Shown here in pieces: positions 17,065 to 25,376 of a stretch of DNA of 64,000 nt. The stretch is from Streptomyces sp. MNU76 (GTDB lineage: Bacteria > Actinomycetota > Actinomycetes > Streptomycetales > Streptomycetaceae), in assembly GCF_020982545.1 (NCBI RefSeq), contig NZ_JAJKLK010000010.1, forward strand, positions 62,001 through 126,000, given 5' to 3'. Both the position numbers and the translations under genes were made by a program. The notes under the pieces were generated by a model. It ran no database searches, was not told the DNA's origin, and was given only the letters and a program-made list of their open reading frames with translations. Numbering within the stretch: position 1 is the stretch's first letter; every line of letters begins with the position of its first letter.

Positions 17065-18224
17065 GCGCCGTCCTCCTCGCGGGCGGCGGGCAGGGCGAGG
17101 GGGTCGACGACGTCGGTGCAGCGGGTCCAGCGGGTGACTTCCTTCTCGTCCGCGCGGCCGATCACGTCGGGTTCGACGGCTGGTGGTCCGGCGAGCAGCC
17201 CGTGCCGGGCGCAGTACTCGTCGTCGTACACGGTGTCGAGGTAGCGCTGAGGGCCGTCCGGGAAGATCGCCGCGATACGGGTGTCCGGGGACTCGGTGCG
17301 GGCCACCCACCCAGCGACGAGGGCGACCGCGCCGACGCTCCACCCGCCGGTGGCGTAGTGGGACGCGGCCAGGAGACGACAGGTGCGTACGGCCTCGTCC
17401 GGGGCGACCCAGTGGACCTCGTCGAAGGTGTCGTAGGCGACGTTGCGCGGGTGGATGCTGGAGCCCAGGCCGCGCATCAGACGGGTGCGGGCGGGCTGGC
17501 CGAAGATGGTCGAGCCGACGGTGTCGACACCGACGATCCGGATGTCCGGATAGAGCTGGCGCAGGACCCGGCCGACGCCCGCCGAGTGTCCGCCGGTGCC
17601 GACGCTGCACACGAGGGTGTCGATGTGGCCCAGCGCGGAGGCGAGTTCGAGGGCGAGCGGGGTGTACGCGGTGGTGTTGTCGGGGTTGTTGTACTGGTCC
17701 GGGCACCAGGAGCCGTCGTGGCGGCCGAGGAGTTCGGTGACGCGGTCGCGCCTGGCCTGCTGCCAACCGCCCGTGGGATGCGGGTCGGTGACGATGTCGA
17801 CGACGGCGCCGTAGACGCCGAGCAGCCGGGTCATGGACGGTTCGAGGCCGGGGTCGGTGACCAGGGTGACGGGGTGGCCGTACACCATGCCCGCCAGCGC
17901 GAGGCCGAGGCCGAGGGTGCCGCTGGTGGACTCGATGATCCGCGCGCCGGGCCGCAACTCGCCCCGAGCGCGGGCCCGTTCGACCATGTACAGGCCGGGG
18001 CGGTCCTTGATGCCGCCGGGGTTGAAGCCCTCCAGCTTGGCCCAGAAGCCGTGTCCGGCCGGGGTCAGCGGCTCGGACACGCGCAGGAGGGGGGTGTTGC
18101 CGACCAGCGCCGGGAGGGCCGAACGGCCGTTCGCGGCAATGCGGTCGGTGAGTGCGGTCGAGGTGGACGAGGTGAGGGGGACCGCCTCGGGGAGGGCGTG
18201 GGAGGTGGCGTTGATGGATCGCAT
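17061..18224 (-). CDS. PLP-dependent cysteine synthase-fold enzyme (Cds1-like)
   Basis: About 387 residues of fold-type II PLP enzyme. The Schiff-base Lys is in FNPGGIKDRPGLYM. The substrate loop, TSGNTG in CysK, reads ESTSGTLGLGLALAG, and the phosphate cup is CSVGTGGHSAG. This loop variant and IFPDGPQRYLDTVY resemble the mycobacterial Rv3684/Cds1 group reported as cysteine desulfhydrase, so a cysteine-consuming lyase is more likely than a synthase. A second ATG nine codons upstream (18251) is possible. It is coupled to the MFS gene, with no iron box in front, and may be independent of the siderophore locus. Confidence 0.8.
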   Translation of the reverse strand: MRSINATSHALPEAVPLTSSTSTALTDRIAANGRSALPALVGNTPLLRVSEPLTPAGHGFWAKLEGFNPGGIKDRPGLYMVERARARGELRPGARIIESTSGTLGLGLALAGMVYGHPVTLVTDPGLEPSMTRLLGVYGAVVDIVTDPHPTGGWQQARRDRVTELLGRHDGSWCPDQYNNPDNTTAYTPLALELASALGHIDTLVCSVGTGGHSAGVGRVLRQLYPDIRIVGVDTVGSTIFGQPARTRLMRGLGSSIHPRNVAYDTFDEVHWVAPDEAVRTCRLLAASHYATGGWSVGAVALVAGWVARTESPDTRIAAIFPDGPQRYLDTVYDDEYCARHGLLAGPPAVEPDVIGRADEKEVTRWTRCTDVVDPLALPAAREEDGA

Positions 18225-18301
18225 GGTGTCGCTCTCGCTGGACGTTGACATGGTCGCGTGCACATGGCGGCCGCCGTCGGGGGAGGCCGCGGGCGAGAGG
18301 T

Positions 18302-18805
18302 CTAGATCCGCCACCGCGAGGTGCGCACCAACACGGTCCGGCCCGTGCGGGAGCACCGGCGCCGGAGCGGGCTGCGGCGCGCCGGCCGCGGTGGGCCCGG
18401 TGCCGCGGCGGTGATTCCGGCGAGCAGGAACGCGGGATCGGTGGCGGGCGGTGGGTGGTGCGAGGTCTGGGCGGTCGGTGTCCGGGGGACGCCGCCCGAC
18501 AGGCACTCCTCGGCCGAGTGGTGACCATGGGGTCCGTGCGGGGCTTCGGGTGCCGCCGGGGTTGCCCAGGTCGGCGAGATTGCCCGGGTCGCTCCGACCG
18601 TGCCCCCGGCCGTCGGGGTCGCGGTGGACACGGGGGCGGGCGCCGCGGACGAGTGGTGTGAATCGTCGGACGGCCCGTGCGCGAGGGCGCACAGGACGAA
18701 CGCGACCAGCAGGAAGCCGTGCACGAGGGCGGCGAGCGGTTTCGGCCGGCGTGAGAGGGCCGGTGCCCGCCGACGGGATGCGGGCACGCGGAAGTGGAGC
18801 GGCAC
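18302..18805 (-). CDS. small His-rich secreted or membrane protein
   Basis: A 167-residue protein with a hydrophobic segment near residues 23-43 (LAALVHGFLLVAFVLCALAH) followed by HGPSDDSHHSSAAPAP and later HGPHGHHSAEECLSGG. The start is the GTG at 18805, strongly supported by GGAGG 7 bases upstream. Size, layout and His clusters match the next gene and the protein at 7174-7554, suggesting one loose family (DUF6153-like). Function is unknown, and a metal-binding role is only suggested by composition. Confidence 0.6.
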   Translation of the reverse strand: MPLHFRVPASRRRAPALSRRPKPLAALVHGFLLVAFVLCALAHGPSDDSHHSSAAPAPVSTATPTAGGTVGATRAISPTWATPAAPEAPHGPHGHHSAEECLSGGVPRTPTAQTSHHPPPATDPAFLLAGITAAAPGPPRPARRSPLRRRCSRTGRTVLVRTSRWRI

Positions 18806-18924
18806 GGGGATCCTCCGGGCGCGCGCACGGCAGGCCCGGCTCGGCGGCGGGTGGCCGGGAGCCGACGAGGGCGCGCGGATGGGGAACGGGGAGACAACAG
18901 GTCGGGAGGGAGGAGCCCGGGGGC

Positions 18925-19419
18925 CTAGACCTGCTGGACGACCAGTGCTCTCAGGGCGGCTGACGACCGGTCGGACGGGTGCGCCTCGCCGGCGTCCCGC
19001 GCGGATGGGGCGCAGCCCGGTGCGACGACTTCGCTCACCGACACCGCGAACCGGGGCTGCCCCAGGGACGGCCCCTGCTGCGGTTGCGCGGAGGCACAGT
19101 GTTCGGCCGGGCCGTCGACGCCGTGGTCGCCGTGCCCTCCGGGCCGGTCGTGCAGGTCGGCGGAAGGCCCGACAAGGGCCTCGACGGCCGCGGCCGGGGA
19201 GATCGTGGACGGCACGTCCCCACCGTGGGGCGGGAGTTCGGTCGCAACGGTCGCCGAGGTCACGGCGCTGGTCACCCCGTGTCCACCGGCGCTCTCCGGG
19301 GTCGCCCCATGTGTCAGGGCGACGGCGAACAACACTACGGCGAGGCCGAGCAGGCGCAGCAGCGGGCCCGCGAGAGCGCGGGCCCGAGCCATGCGTCGAA
19401 GTGGCCGAACCGTCATCAC
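18925..19419 (-). CDS. small His-rich secreted or membrane protein, paralogous in layout to the previous gene
   Basis: A 164-residue protein: basic N-terminus MMTVRPLRRMARARALAG, hydrophobic segment LLRLLGLAVVLFAVALTHGA, then an Ala/Thr-rich and His/Asp-rich region (LHDRPGGHGDHGVDGPAEHC) and the hydrophobic end LRALVVQQV. It looks exported or membrane-anchored. The start is the GTG at 19419 or the adjacent ATG; TAGCAT 6 bases upstream suggests a leaderless transcript. No enzyme motif is seen. Confidence 0.55.
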   Translation of the reverse strand: MMTVRPLRRMARARALAGPLLRLLGLAVVLFAVALTHGATPESAGGHGVTSAVTSATVATELPPHGGDVPSTISPAAAVEALVGPSADLHDRPGGHGDHGVDGPAEHCASAQPQQGPSLGQPRFAVSVSEVVAPGCAPSARDAGEAHPSDRSSAALRALVVQQV

Positions 19420-19425
19420 ACCGTG

Positions 19426-19431
19426 ATGCTA
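19426..19431 (-). promoter_or_regulatory. -10 hexamer TAGCAT, likely leaderless promoter
   Basis: On the reverse strand TAGCAT is followed by CACGGT and GTGATG, placing the start site at the start codon of the small His-rich protein gene. Confidence 0.45.
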
Positions 19432-19555
19432 ACGCGCCCCGGAGGTCACTCGTCCGGATCTGCGGGTGCGCGGCGCCAACGCGCCAAGCAAATGACCGAT
19501 TTGCTGCGGCGAGCGGCCGCCCCCTGCATCGGGGGGGGCGCGTCGCGGCGGGTCC

Positions 19556-20890
19556 TCACCCCGCCGCTGCCGCCGGGACCGCCGCACGACGGGCGAGGAG
19601 GGAGGCGCAGATCTCCCCGGCGCGTACGGCGGTGGTGGACAGGAGGGTGGAGGTGAGGCCGTGGGTGTGTTCGGTGCCGCCCTGCAGATAGATGTCGGCG
19701 GTGACATGGGGGTTGGTGGTGACCCGGTGGTCGCGGCCGACCATGAGGGCGTCCTCGTCGTCGCGCAGACAGAGTTTGCCGATCTCGCCCAGGTCGTCGC
19801 CGACGCCCCGGGGCCGGTAGCCGGTGGCGTAGACGAGGAGGTCGCAGGAGAGGACCTCACGCTCCCCCGTCGGCAGGAACTCCACGGTCACCTTGACGTC
19901 CTCGGGGCCGTCCTCCACCTCGCGCAGCCGGGAGACGTTCATCATCCTCAGTCGCTCCCGGCCCTGGACCTTCTCCTGGTACATCGACCGGGACAGGGAC
20001 TCGATCAGGTCCATGTCCACGACGGAGTAGTTGGTGCTGCGGTGGTAGTCGAACAGCGACTGCTTCACCTCGCGGGGCGCGCCGTAGTAGAGGTCGACGG
20101 CCTCGGGGTCGAAGATCTTGTTGGCGAAGGGGCTGTCGTCGGCGGGCGTGTAGCCGTACTTGGCGAAGACCGAGCAGATCTCGGCCTCGGGGAAGTTGCG
20201 GTGGAGGTAGTCCACGGCCTCCGCCGCGCTCTGGCCCGCGCCGAGGACGATCGCGCGGCGCACGGGCCTTCCGGAGCGCACGACTTGGTCGACGCGGGTC
20301 AGCAACTCGCTGTTGTGCCAGACCCGTTCGGACAGGGCGGCGCCGGGCGGGAGATGCGGCTCCAGGCCGGTGGCCACGCAGATGCTGCGGGTCCTGCGGA
20401 CGGTGAGGCTGTCGGGGTCGCCGGGGACGCGGCTGGTGACGTCGAAGTAGCGGATCTCGCCGTCCCGGGTGACCGGACGTACGGAGACGACCTCCGAGGA
20501 GTATTCGACGAGGTGCGCGACGCGGGCTGCCGCCCACTCGAAGTAGTCGTGGAACTCGATGCGCAGCGGGAAGAGCGTCTTCAGGTTGAGAAAGTCGACG
20601 AGACGGCCGCGGTCGCGCAGGTAGCACAGGAAGCTGAAGTCGCTGGTGGGGTCACGCATCGTCACCAGGTCCTTGAGGAAGGACACTTGCATGGTGGCGT
20701 CGTCGATGAGCATGCCCCGGTGCCATCCGAACCGGGGTTGTCTCTCCAGGAATCCGACGCGCAGTGCGTCCTGCGTGCCGGAGGCCACGGAGTGTTCGTG
20801 CAGTGCGATGGCGAGTGCGAGATTGGATGGGCCGAACCCGATCCCCAGTACGTCGTAGATGGAATCCGCCCCGGTGTGCAGCGTCGTCAC
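19556..20890 (-). CDS. L-ornithine N5-monooxygenase (CchB-like siderophore enzyme)
   Basis: A 444-residue flavin enzyme of the IucD/SidA/PvdA class that hydroxylates the side-chain amine of ornithine with NADPH and O2. FAD site: DVLGIGFGPSNLALAIAL near residue 13. NADPH site: RAIVLGAGQSAAEAVDYL near residue 215. The C-terminal ATGYRPRGVG motif is present, and MQVSFLKDLVTMRDPTS is the usual substrate-side stretch. It starts at a GTG, diverges from the formyltransferase gene and shares its iron box, so it should be made under iron starvation. It supplies hydroxyornithine for the NRPS. Ornithine rather than lysine is inferred from the NRPS and formyltransferase context. Confidence 0.92.
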   Translation of the reverse strand: MTTLHTGADSIYDVLGIGFGPSNLALAIALHEHSVASGTQDALRVGFLERQPRFGWHRGMLIDDATMQVSFLKDLVTMRDPTSDFSFLCYLRDRGRLVDFLNLKTLFPLRIEFHDYFEWAAARVAHLVEYSSEVVSVRPVTRDGEIRYFDVTSRVPGDPDSLTVRRTRSICVATGLEPHLPPGAALSERVWHNSELLTRVDQVVRSGRPVRRAIVLGAGQSAAEAVDYLHRNFPEAEICSVFAKYGYTPADDSPFANKIFDPEAVDLYYGAPREVKQSLFDYHRSTNYSVVDMDLIESLSRSMYQEKVQGRERLRMMNVSRLREVEDGPEDVKVTVEFLPTGEREVLSCDLLVYATGYRPRGVGDDLGEIGKLCLRDDEDALMVGRDHRVTTNPHVTADIYLQGGTEHTHGLTSTLLSTTAVRAGEICASLLARRAAVPAAAAG

Positions 20891-20971
20891 CGCGTCATCC
20901 GCCTTTCATAGAAGGGGTCACAGAGTCTCCCAAGCCGGAACACAGCCTCCCCCAAGCACAGCCATGTTAGA

Positions 20972-20990
20972 TAAGGTAAGCCTTACCTAG
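20972..20990. promoter_or_regulatory. iron box (DmdR1/IdeR-type operator) between the monooxygenase and formyltransferase genes
   Basis: TAAGGTAAGCCTTACCTAG contains an almost perfect palindrome and matches the consensus TTAGGTTAGGCTAACCTAA at 14 of 19 positions. It lies 22 bases before the formyltransferase ATG and 82 bases before the monooxygenase GTG, so it can repress both when iron is present. Confidence 0.85.
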
Positions 20991-21011
20991 CAACGGCTGA
21001 GGAGGGCTCAT

Positions 21012-21959
21012 ATGCGGGTCGTCATGTTCGGGTACCAGACCTGGGGACACCGGACGCTGCAGGCACTGCTGAATTCCGAACACGAGGTGGTGCTGGCCGT
21101 CACCCATCCGAAGAGCGACCACGCGTACGAGAAGATCTGGAACGACTCGGTGGCCGATCTCGCCGAACAGCACGACGTACCGGTGCTGTTGCGCAACCGG
21201 CCGGACGACGACGAGCTGCTGCGCTTGCTCAAGGAGGCCGAGCCGGATCTCATCGTGGCGAACAACTGGCGCACCTGGCTGCCGCCGGAGATCTTCGGTC
21301 TGCCGCCGCACGGCACGCTCAACATCCATGACTCGCTGCTCCCCGCCTACGCTGGCTTCTCCCCGCTCATCTGGGCGCTCATCAACGGCGAGCCCGAGGT
21401 CGGTGTCACGGCCCACCGGATGGACGCCGAACTCGACATGGGAGATGTGCTGTTGCAGCGGTCGGTGGCGGTCGGGCCGCAGGACACGGCGACGGACCTG
21501 TTCCACCGCACGGTCGATCTGATCGGCCCGCTCGTCACCGAGTCGCTCGCTCTCATCGCCTCCGGCGAGGCCGTGTGGACGCCCCAGGACCGCTCGCGGT
21601 CGAGCTTCTTCCACAAGCGGTCCCTGGAGGACAGCCGGATCGACTGGACCTGGCCCGCCGAGGAGCTGGAGCGGTTCGTACGGGCCCAGTCCGACCCGTA
21701 TCCGAACGCCTTCACCCACCATCGGGGTCAGCGCGTCCGGATCGTCTCGGCCGCGGTGTCCGAGGGCCGATACGGCGGCACGCCGGGGCGGATCTTCATC
21801 CGGGAGGGCGACGGTGTCGTGGTCGTCGCCGGCGCCGAGGCGCGCTCCGGGCGGCTGCCGGGGCTGGTGGTCAAGCGGGTGCGGACGGAGGACGGCACGG
21901 AACTCGCGGCGACGGACTACTTCCGCACGATGGGCGGCTATCTGACGGCCCGTCCGTGA
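21012..21959 (+). CDS. hydroxyornithine formyltransferase (CchA-like, Fmt family)
   Basis: A 315-residue protein related to methionyl-tRNA formyltransferase. It is expected to transfer formyl from N10-formyl-tetrahydrofolate to N5-hydroxyornithine, giving the formyl-hydroxamate ligand. The catalytic Asn and His are in LNIHDSLLPAYAG near residue 103, and the Asp is in AHRMDAELDMGDVLLQ. The C-terminal domain (residues about 205-315) is shorter and different from tRNA-type Fmt. GAGGAGGG at 20999-21006 sets the ATG. It is probably transcribed alone and ends at a hairpin shared with the convergent importer operon. Confidence 0.92.
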   Translation: MRVVMFGYQTWGHRTLQALLNSEHEVVLAVTHPKSDHAYEKIWNDSVADLAEQHDVPVLLRNRPDDDELLRLLKEAEPDLIVANNWRTWLPPEIFGLPPHGTLNIHDSLLPAYAGFSPLIWALINGEPEVGVTAHRMDAELDMGDVLLQRSVAVGPQDTATDLFHRTVDLIGPLVTESLALIASGEAVWTPQDRSRSSFFHKRSLEDSRIDWTWPAEELERFVRAQSDPYPNAFTHHRGQRVRIVSAAVSEGRYGGTPGRIFIREGDGVVVVAGAEARSGRLPGLVVKRVRTEDGTELAATDYFRTMGGYLTARP

Positions 21960-21965
21960 ACTCGG

Positions 21966-21998
21966 GGGCACCGCCGGCCTCATCGGCCGACGGTGCCC
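21966..21998. terminator. bidirectional hairpin between formyltransferase and importer ATPase genes
   Basis: GGGCACCG / CGGTGCCC forms the outer stem, with an inner GGCC/GGCC pairing. It sits 6 bases after the formyltransferase stop and 15 bases from the end of the convergent ATPase gene. Confidence 0.55.
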
Positions 21999-22013
21999 GC
22001 GGGGTGTCCCGGG

Positions 22014-22958
22014 TCAGCCTGCGGTGCCCGCGACGGGTACCGCGTCCGCCTCCATGCCCTCGTGGTGACGGCCCATCGGGATCACCATGGGCGTGTGGCT
22101 GACGGGGTCCTCCCCTACCACGCAGCGCAGTCCGAAGGCGTCCTCGACCGTCCTCGCGGTGATGACGTCGGCGGGGGCTCCCTGGCCCGCTATCCGGCCG
22201 CCCTTCATCGCGACGATGTGGTCGGCGTACCGGCAGGCCTGGTTGAGATCGTGCAGGACCATGACGACGGTGCGGCCCTGGTGCCGGTTGAGATCGGTGA
22301 CCAGGTCGAGGACGTCGATCTGGTGGGCGAGGTCCAGGTAGGTCGTCGGCTCGTCGAGCAGCATCACCGGGGTGCCCTGGGCGACGGCCATGGCGATCCA
22401 GGCGCGTTGGCGTTGTCCGCCGGAGAGTTCGTCGACGGGACGGTGGGCGAGGTCGCTCATGGCGGTGGCCCTGAGCGCCTCGTGCACGGCCTCCTCGTCG
22501 CTCCGGGACCACTGCCGCCACCAGGTCTGGTGCGGGGAACGTCCGCGCCCCACCAGGTCGATGACGGTCAGGCCCTCGGGTGCCACGGGCGTCTGCGGGA
22601 GGATGCCGAGCCGCTGGGCGAGGACCCGGGTGGGGAGGGAGTGCACCGAGCGGCCGTCGAGGTGGACGGTGCCCGCCTTGGGGGTCAGCAGTCGGGCCAG
22701 CGCACGCAACAGGGTCGACTTGCCGCAGGCGTTGGCGCCGACGATGGCGGTGACCCGGCCCGTCGGGATCACCAGGTCGAGGTCCTCTACGACGATCCGG
22801 TCGTCGTAGGCGAGGCGCAGACCCTCGGCACGGAGTTCGGGACCGTCGACGGGACCGCCCGAACGGGAATCGGCACCGGAATCGGCGTGGGAACCGGCAC
22901 GGGAATCGCCGAGGGCGCGGGCGTCGCGCTTCGTGGTCGGCTCGTCCTTCGATGACAC
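22014..22958 (-). CDS. ferric-siderophore ABC importer, ATP-binding subunit (FecE/FepC type)
   Basis: A 314-residue ATPase. Walker A is VGANACGKSTLL near residue 74, the signature is VDELSGGQRQRAW, Walker B is VMLLDEPTTYLD and the switch His is in VMVLHDLNQACRYADH. The first 40 residues form a charged, low-complexity extension (SRAGSHADSGADSRSGG). It energises the two FecCD permeases encoded just upstream in the same operon; its AGGAGG ribosome site overlaps the end of the permease gene. Uptake of the ferric siderophore is inferred from context and iron boxes. Confidence 0.93.
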   Translation of the reverse strand: MSSKDEPTTKRDARALGDSRAGSHADSGADSRSGGPVDGPELRAEGLRLAYDDRIVVEDLDLVIPTGRVTAIVGANACGKSTLLRALARLLTPKAGTVHLDGRSVHSLPTRVLAQRLGILPQTPVAPEGLTVIDLVGRGRSPHQTWWRQWSRSDEEAVHEALRATAMSDLAHRPVDELSGGQRQRAWIAMAVAQGTPVMLLDEPTTYLDLAHQIDVLDLVTDLNRHQGRTVVMVLHDLNQACRYADHIVAMKGGRIAGQGAPADVITARTVEDAFGLRCVVGEDPVSHTPMVIPMGRHHEGMEADAVPVAGTAG

Positions 22959-22962
22959 GTCT

Positions 22963-24072
22963 TCAGCCTCCTGAACCGGCGCGGTTGGCGCGGATGAGCA
23001 GCCACAGCAGTACGGGGGCGCCGAGCACCCCGGTGACGATCCCGACCGGAAGCTCCGTGTCCGGGACGAGCTTGCGGGCGGCGAGGTCCGACACGAGGAC
23101 CATCACCGCACCGGTGAGCCCCGCGGCGACGGGCGGTGGGAACGGAGTGCCGGCCAGGCGCTGGGCGACCTGGGGCGCGGCGAGCGCCACGAAGGCGATG
23201 GGTCCGGCGGTGGCCGTGCCGAAGGCCACGAGACCGACGGCGATGAGCAGGACGGCCACCCGGACGAGCTGCACCCGGGTGCCGAGGCCCTTCGCGACGT
23301 CGTCCCCGAGTTGCATGACACGGATCTGGCGGCCGAGCAGGATCGCGGGCGGCACGAGCACGGCCAGGGTGACGGCGAGCGGGCCGATCTGGTCCCAGGT
23401 ACGGCCGTTGAGGTTGCCCACGAGCCAGCCGAGGGCGGCCTGGGCCTGGAAGCGCTGGCCGCGGGCCATGAGGTAGTCGGTGAGGCTGGTGCAGATCCAG
23501 GCCACGCCGATGCCGACGAGGACGATGCGATACCCGGTGGTGCCACGCTTCCAGGCGAGCGCGTAGACCAGCAGGCCGGTGACCGCGGCGCCGAGCAGGC
23601 CCAGGGCCTGGGTGCCCAGGCCCGCGTCCCAGCCGAGGACTATCCCGGCGACGACGGCGGTCCCGGCGCCCTGGGTGATGCCGATCATGTCGGGGCTGGC
23701 CAGCGGGTTGAGCGTCACCGTCTGCAGGAGGGCGCCGGAGATGCCGAAGGCGATGCCGACGAGCAGCCCGGCCAGGGCACGCGGCAGCCGCAGTTCGTGG
23801 ACGATCAGCTCGGTACCGGGATCGCCCGTGCCCACCAGGGCCTTCATCACGTCGCCGAGCGGCAGGGCGATGTCACCGACGGAGGTCTCCACCGAGAACG
23901 CCAGGAACGCGGCCGCCGCGAGCAGCAGACCGACCGCCAGCAACCGGGGCCGTACGACGCCGGAGACGGGCGGGGCGGGCAGCCGGAAGGCGACGCGGTC
24001 GGCCGTACGCCGCTTCGGCGTGGGGTCCCCGGCGCCCTTCGGGGGCGGCACGGGGGCGAGTTCGGTCGTCAT
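22963..24072 (-). CDS. ferric-siderophore ABC importer permease (FecCD family), second of two
   Basis: A 369-residue BtuC/FecCD permease with about nine to ten membrane helices after a cytoplasmic N-terminal tail of about 40 residues. Family landmarks are LRLPRALAGLLVGIAFGISGALLQ split over two lines of homology, NPLASPDMIGITQGAG, and the coupling region LGDDVAKGLGTRVQLVR. It lies 64 bases after the first permease gene and 4 bases before the ATPase gene. It should pair with the other permease to form the channel. Confidence 0.92.
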   Translation of the reverse strand: MTTELAPVPPPKGAGDPTPKRRTADRVAFRLPAPPVSGVVRPRLLAVGLLLAAAAFLAFSVETSVGDIALPLGDVMKALVGTGDPGTELIVHELRLPRALAGLLVGIAFGISGALLQTVTLNPLASPDMIGITQGAGTAVVAGIVLGWDAGLGTQALGLLGAAVTGLLVYALAWKRGTTGYRIVLVGIGVAWICTSLTDYLMARGQRFQAQAALGWLVGNLNGRTWDQIGPLAVTLAVLVPPAILLGRQIRVMQLGDDVAKGLGTRVQLVRVAVLLIAVGLVAFGTATAGPIAFVALAAPQVAQRLAGTPFPPPVAAGLTGAVMVLVSDLAARKLVPDTELPVGIVTGVLGAPVLLWLLIRANRAGSGG

Positions 24073-24136
24073 CTGCTCACAGCTCCACGGATTCGGTTCT
24101 CACGCGCCCGCGTACGCCCGGTCGTGAGGTCATGGT

Positions 24137-25177
24137 TCACAGCTCCGCGAGACGTCGGCGGCGGACCAGCGCGATGAAGAAGGGGCCGCCGACGAAGGCG
24201 ACGAGGACACCGGCCTGGATCTCGGTCGGGCGGGCGAGCAGGCGGCCCGCGATGTCGGCGGCCAGCAGGAGGCAGGGGGCGAGGAGGGCCGACAGCGGGA
24301 GCAGCCAGCGGTGGTCCGGGCCGATCCCGGCCAGTTGGGCGAGGACCCGGGCGATGTGCGGGACCACCAGGCCGACGAAGACCACGGGCCCGATGACGGC
24401 GACCGCTCCCCCGGTGAGCAGGGTGACGGCGACGACGCCCTGGACGCGGACCAGGCCCAGCTTGAGGCCGAGCGACTTCGCGACGTCGTCGCCGAGCGCG
24501 AGGCTGTTGAGGGCGGGGGCGCAGGCGAGGGCGAGGATCGCGCCGACGGCCAGGAAGGGCAGCACGCGCAGCAGGACGGCCTCGTCCTGGTTGGCGAGGG
24601 AGCCGGCGCTCCAGAATCGGTAGCGGTTGAGCGCGTCCGGGTCGGTCAGGGCGATGGCGCTGGTCAGCGAGAACAGCAGGGAGGTCACCGCCACACCGGC
24701 CAGCGCGAGTTTGACCGGTGTAGAGCCGGACCGGCCCAGCCCGCCGAGGAGGTACACGAGGACGCTGGCGGCGAACGCGCCGCCGAAGGCGAACCAGATG
24801 TAGCCGTACACCGATCCGATGCCCAGCACCCCGACCGACAGGACCACGGCGAAGGCCGCGCCCGCGCTCACCCCGAGGATGCCGGGGTCGGCCAGCGGAT
24901 TGCGGGTCAGCGCCTGCATCAGCGAGCCCGACAGGCCGAGGGCGGCGCCGGTGGCGAGGCCGAGGGCGGTGCGTGGCAGGCGTACGGACCAGATGACGTT
25001 GTCGATCCGGGTGCTGGGGGCGTCGCCGACCAGGGTGTGCCACACCTGGTCGAGGGGGACGCCCAGGGCGCCGAACGCCATCGACAGGGCGCACAGCGTG
25101 AGCAGGAGGACGCCGGAGAGCGTCAGCAGCAGTACCGCGCGGGGGCCTTTCGCCGCCCGGACCGTCGAGGTCCCCAC
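24137..25177 (-). CDS. ferric-siderophore ABC importer permease (FecCD family), first of two
   Basis: About 346 residues of FecCD permease with RLPRTALGLATGAALGLSG, NPLADPGILGVSAGAAF, LGDDVAKSLGLKLGLVR and PHIARVLAQLAGIGPDHRW. I place the start at the GTG at 25177. The open frame reaches a GTG at 25225, but that would put the iron box inside the gene, and the extra 16 residues lack family similarity. First gene of the importer operon, divergent from the NRPS. Confidence 0.9.
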   Translation of the reverse strand: MGTSTVRAAKGPRAVLLLTLSGVLLLTLCALSMAFGALGVPLDQVWHTLVGDAPSTRIDNVIWSVRLPRTALGLATGAALGLSGSLMQALTRNPLADPGILGVSAGAAFAVVLSVGVLGIGSVYGYIWFAFGGAFAASVLVYLLGGLGRSGSTPVKLALAGVAVTSLLFSLTSAIALTDPDALNRYRFWSAGSLANQDEAVLLRVLPFLAVGAILALACAPALNSLALGDDVAKSLGLKLGLVRVQGVVAVTLLTGGAVAVIGPVVFVGLVVPHIARVLAQLAGIGPDHRWLLPLSALLAPCLLLAADIAGRLLARPTEIQAGVLVAFVGGPFFIALVRRRRLAEL

Positions 25178-25190
25178 GTCTTCAACTTTC

Positions 25191-25209
25191 TTTGATGAGG
25201 CTTGCCTTA
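25191..25209 (-). promoter_or_regulatory. iron box candidate for the importer operon
   Basis: TTTGATGAGGCTTGCCTTA on the + strand agrees with the consensus TTAGGTTAGGCTAACCTAA at 13 of 19 positions. It lies 14-32 bases upstream of the preferred permease start, a sensible repressor position. Confidence 0.55.
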
Positions 25210-25297
25210 ACTGTAGGGCGAGCACGCGGTGAACTGTAGGTCTTCCCTCGAATGCCGCCCCGCCCCGGCGGGTACCTCTCTTCGCGGACCCTGTGAA

Positions 25298-25316
25298 TTA
25301 GGTAACCCTTACCTTA
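25298..25316 (+). promoter_or_regulatory. iron box upstream of the NRPS gene
   Basis: TTAGGTAACCCTTACCTTA is a near-palindrome of the DmdR1/IdeR type, 61 bases before the NRPS start. It implies iron-repressed transcription of the NRPS and mbtH genes. Confidence 0.8.
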
Positions 25317-25376
25317 GTATGTCCGCGACCCCGGCCCCTGGTCCGGGACCCCGACCCGCTGGGGAGGCTCGCGGCT

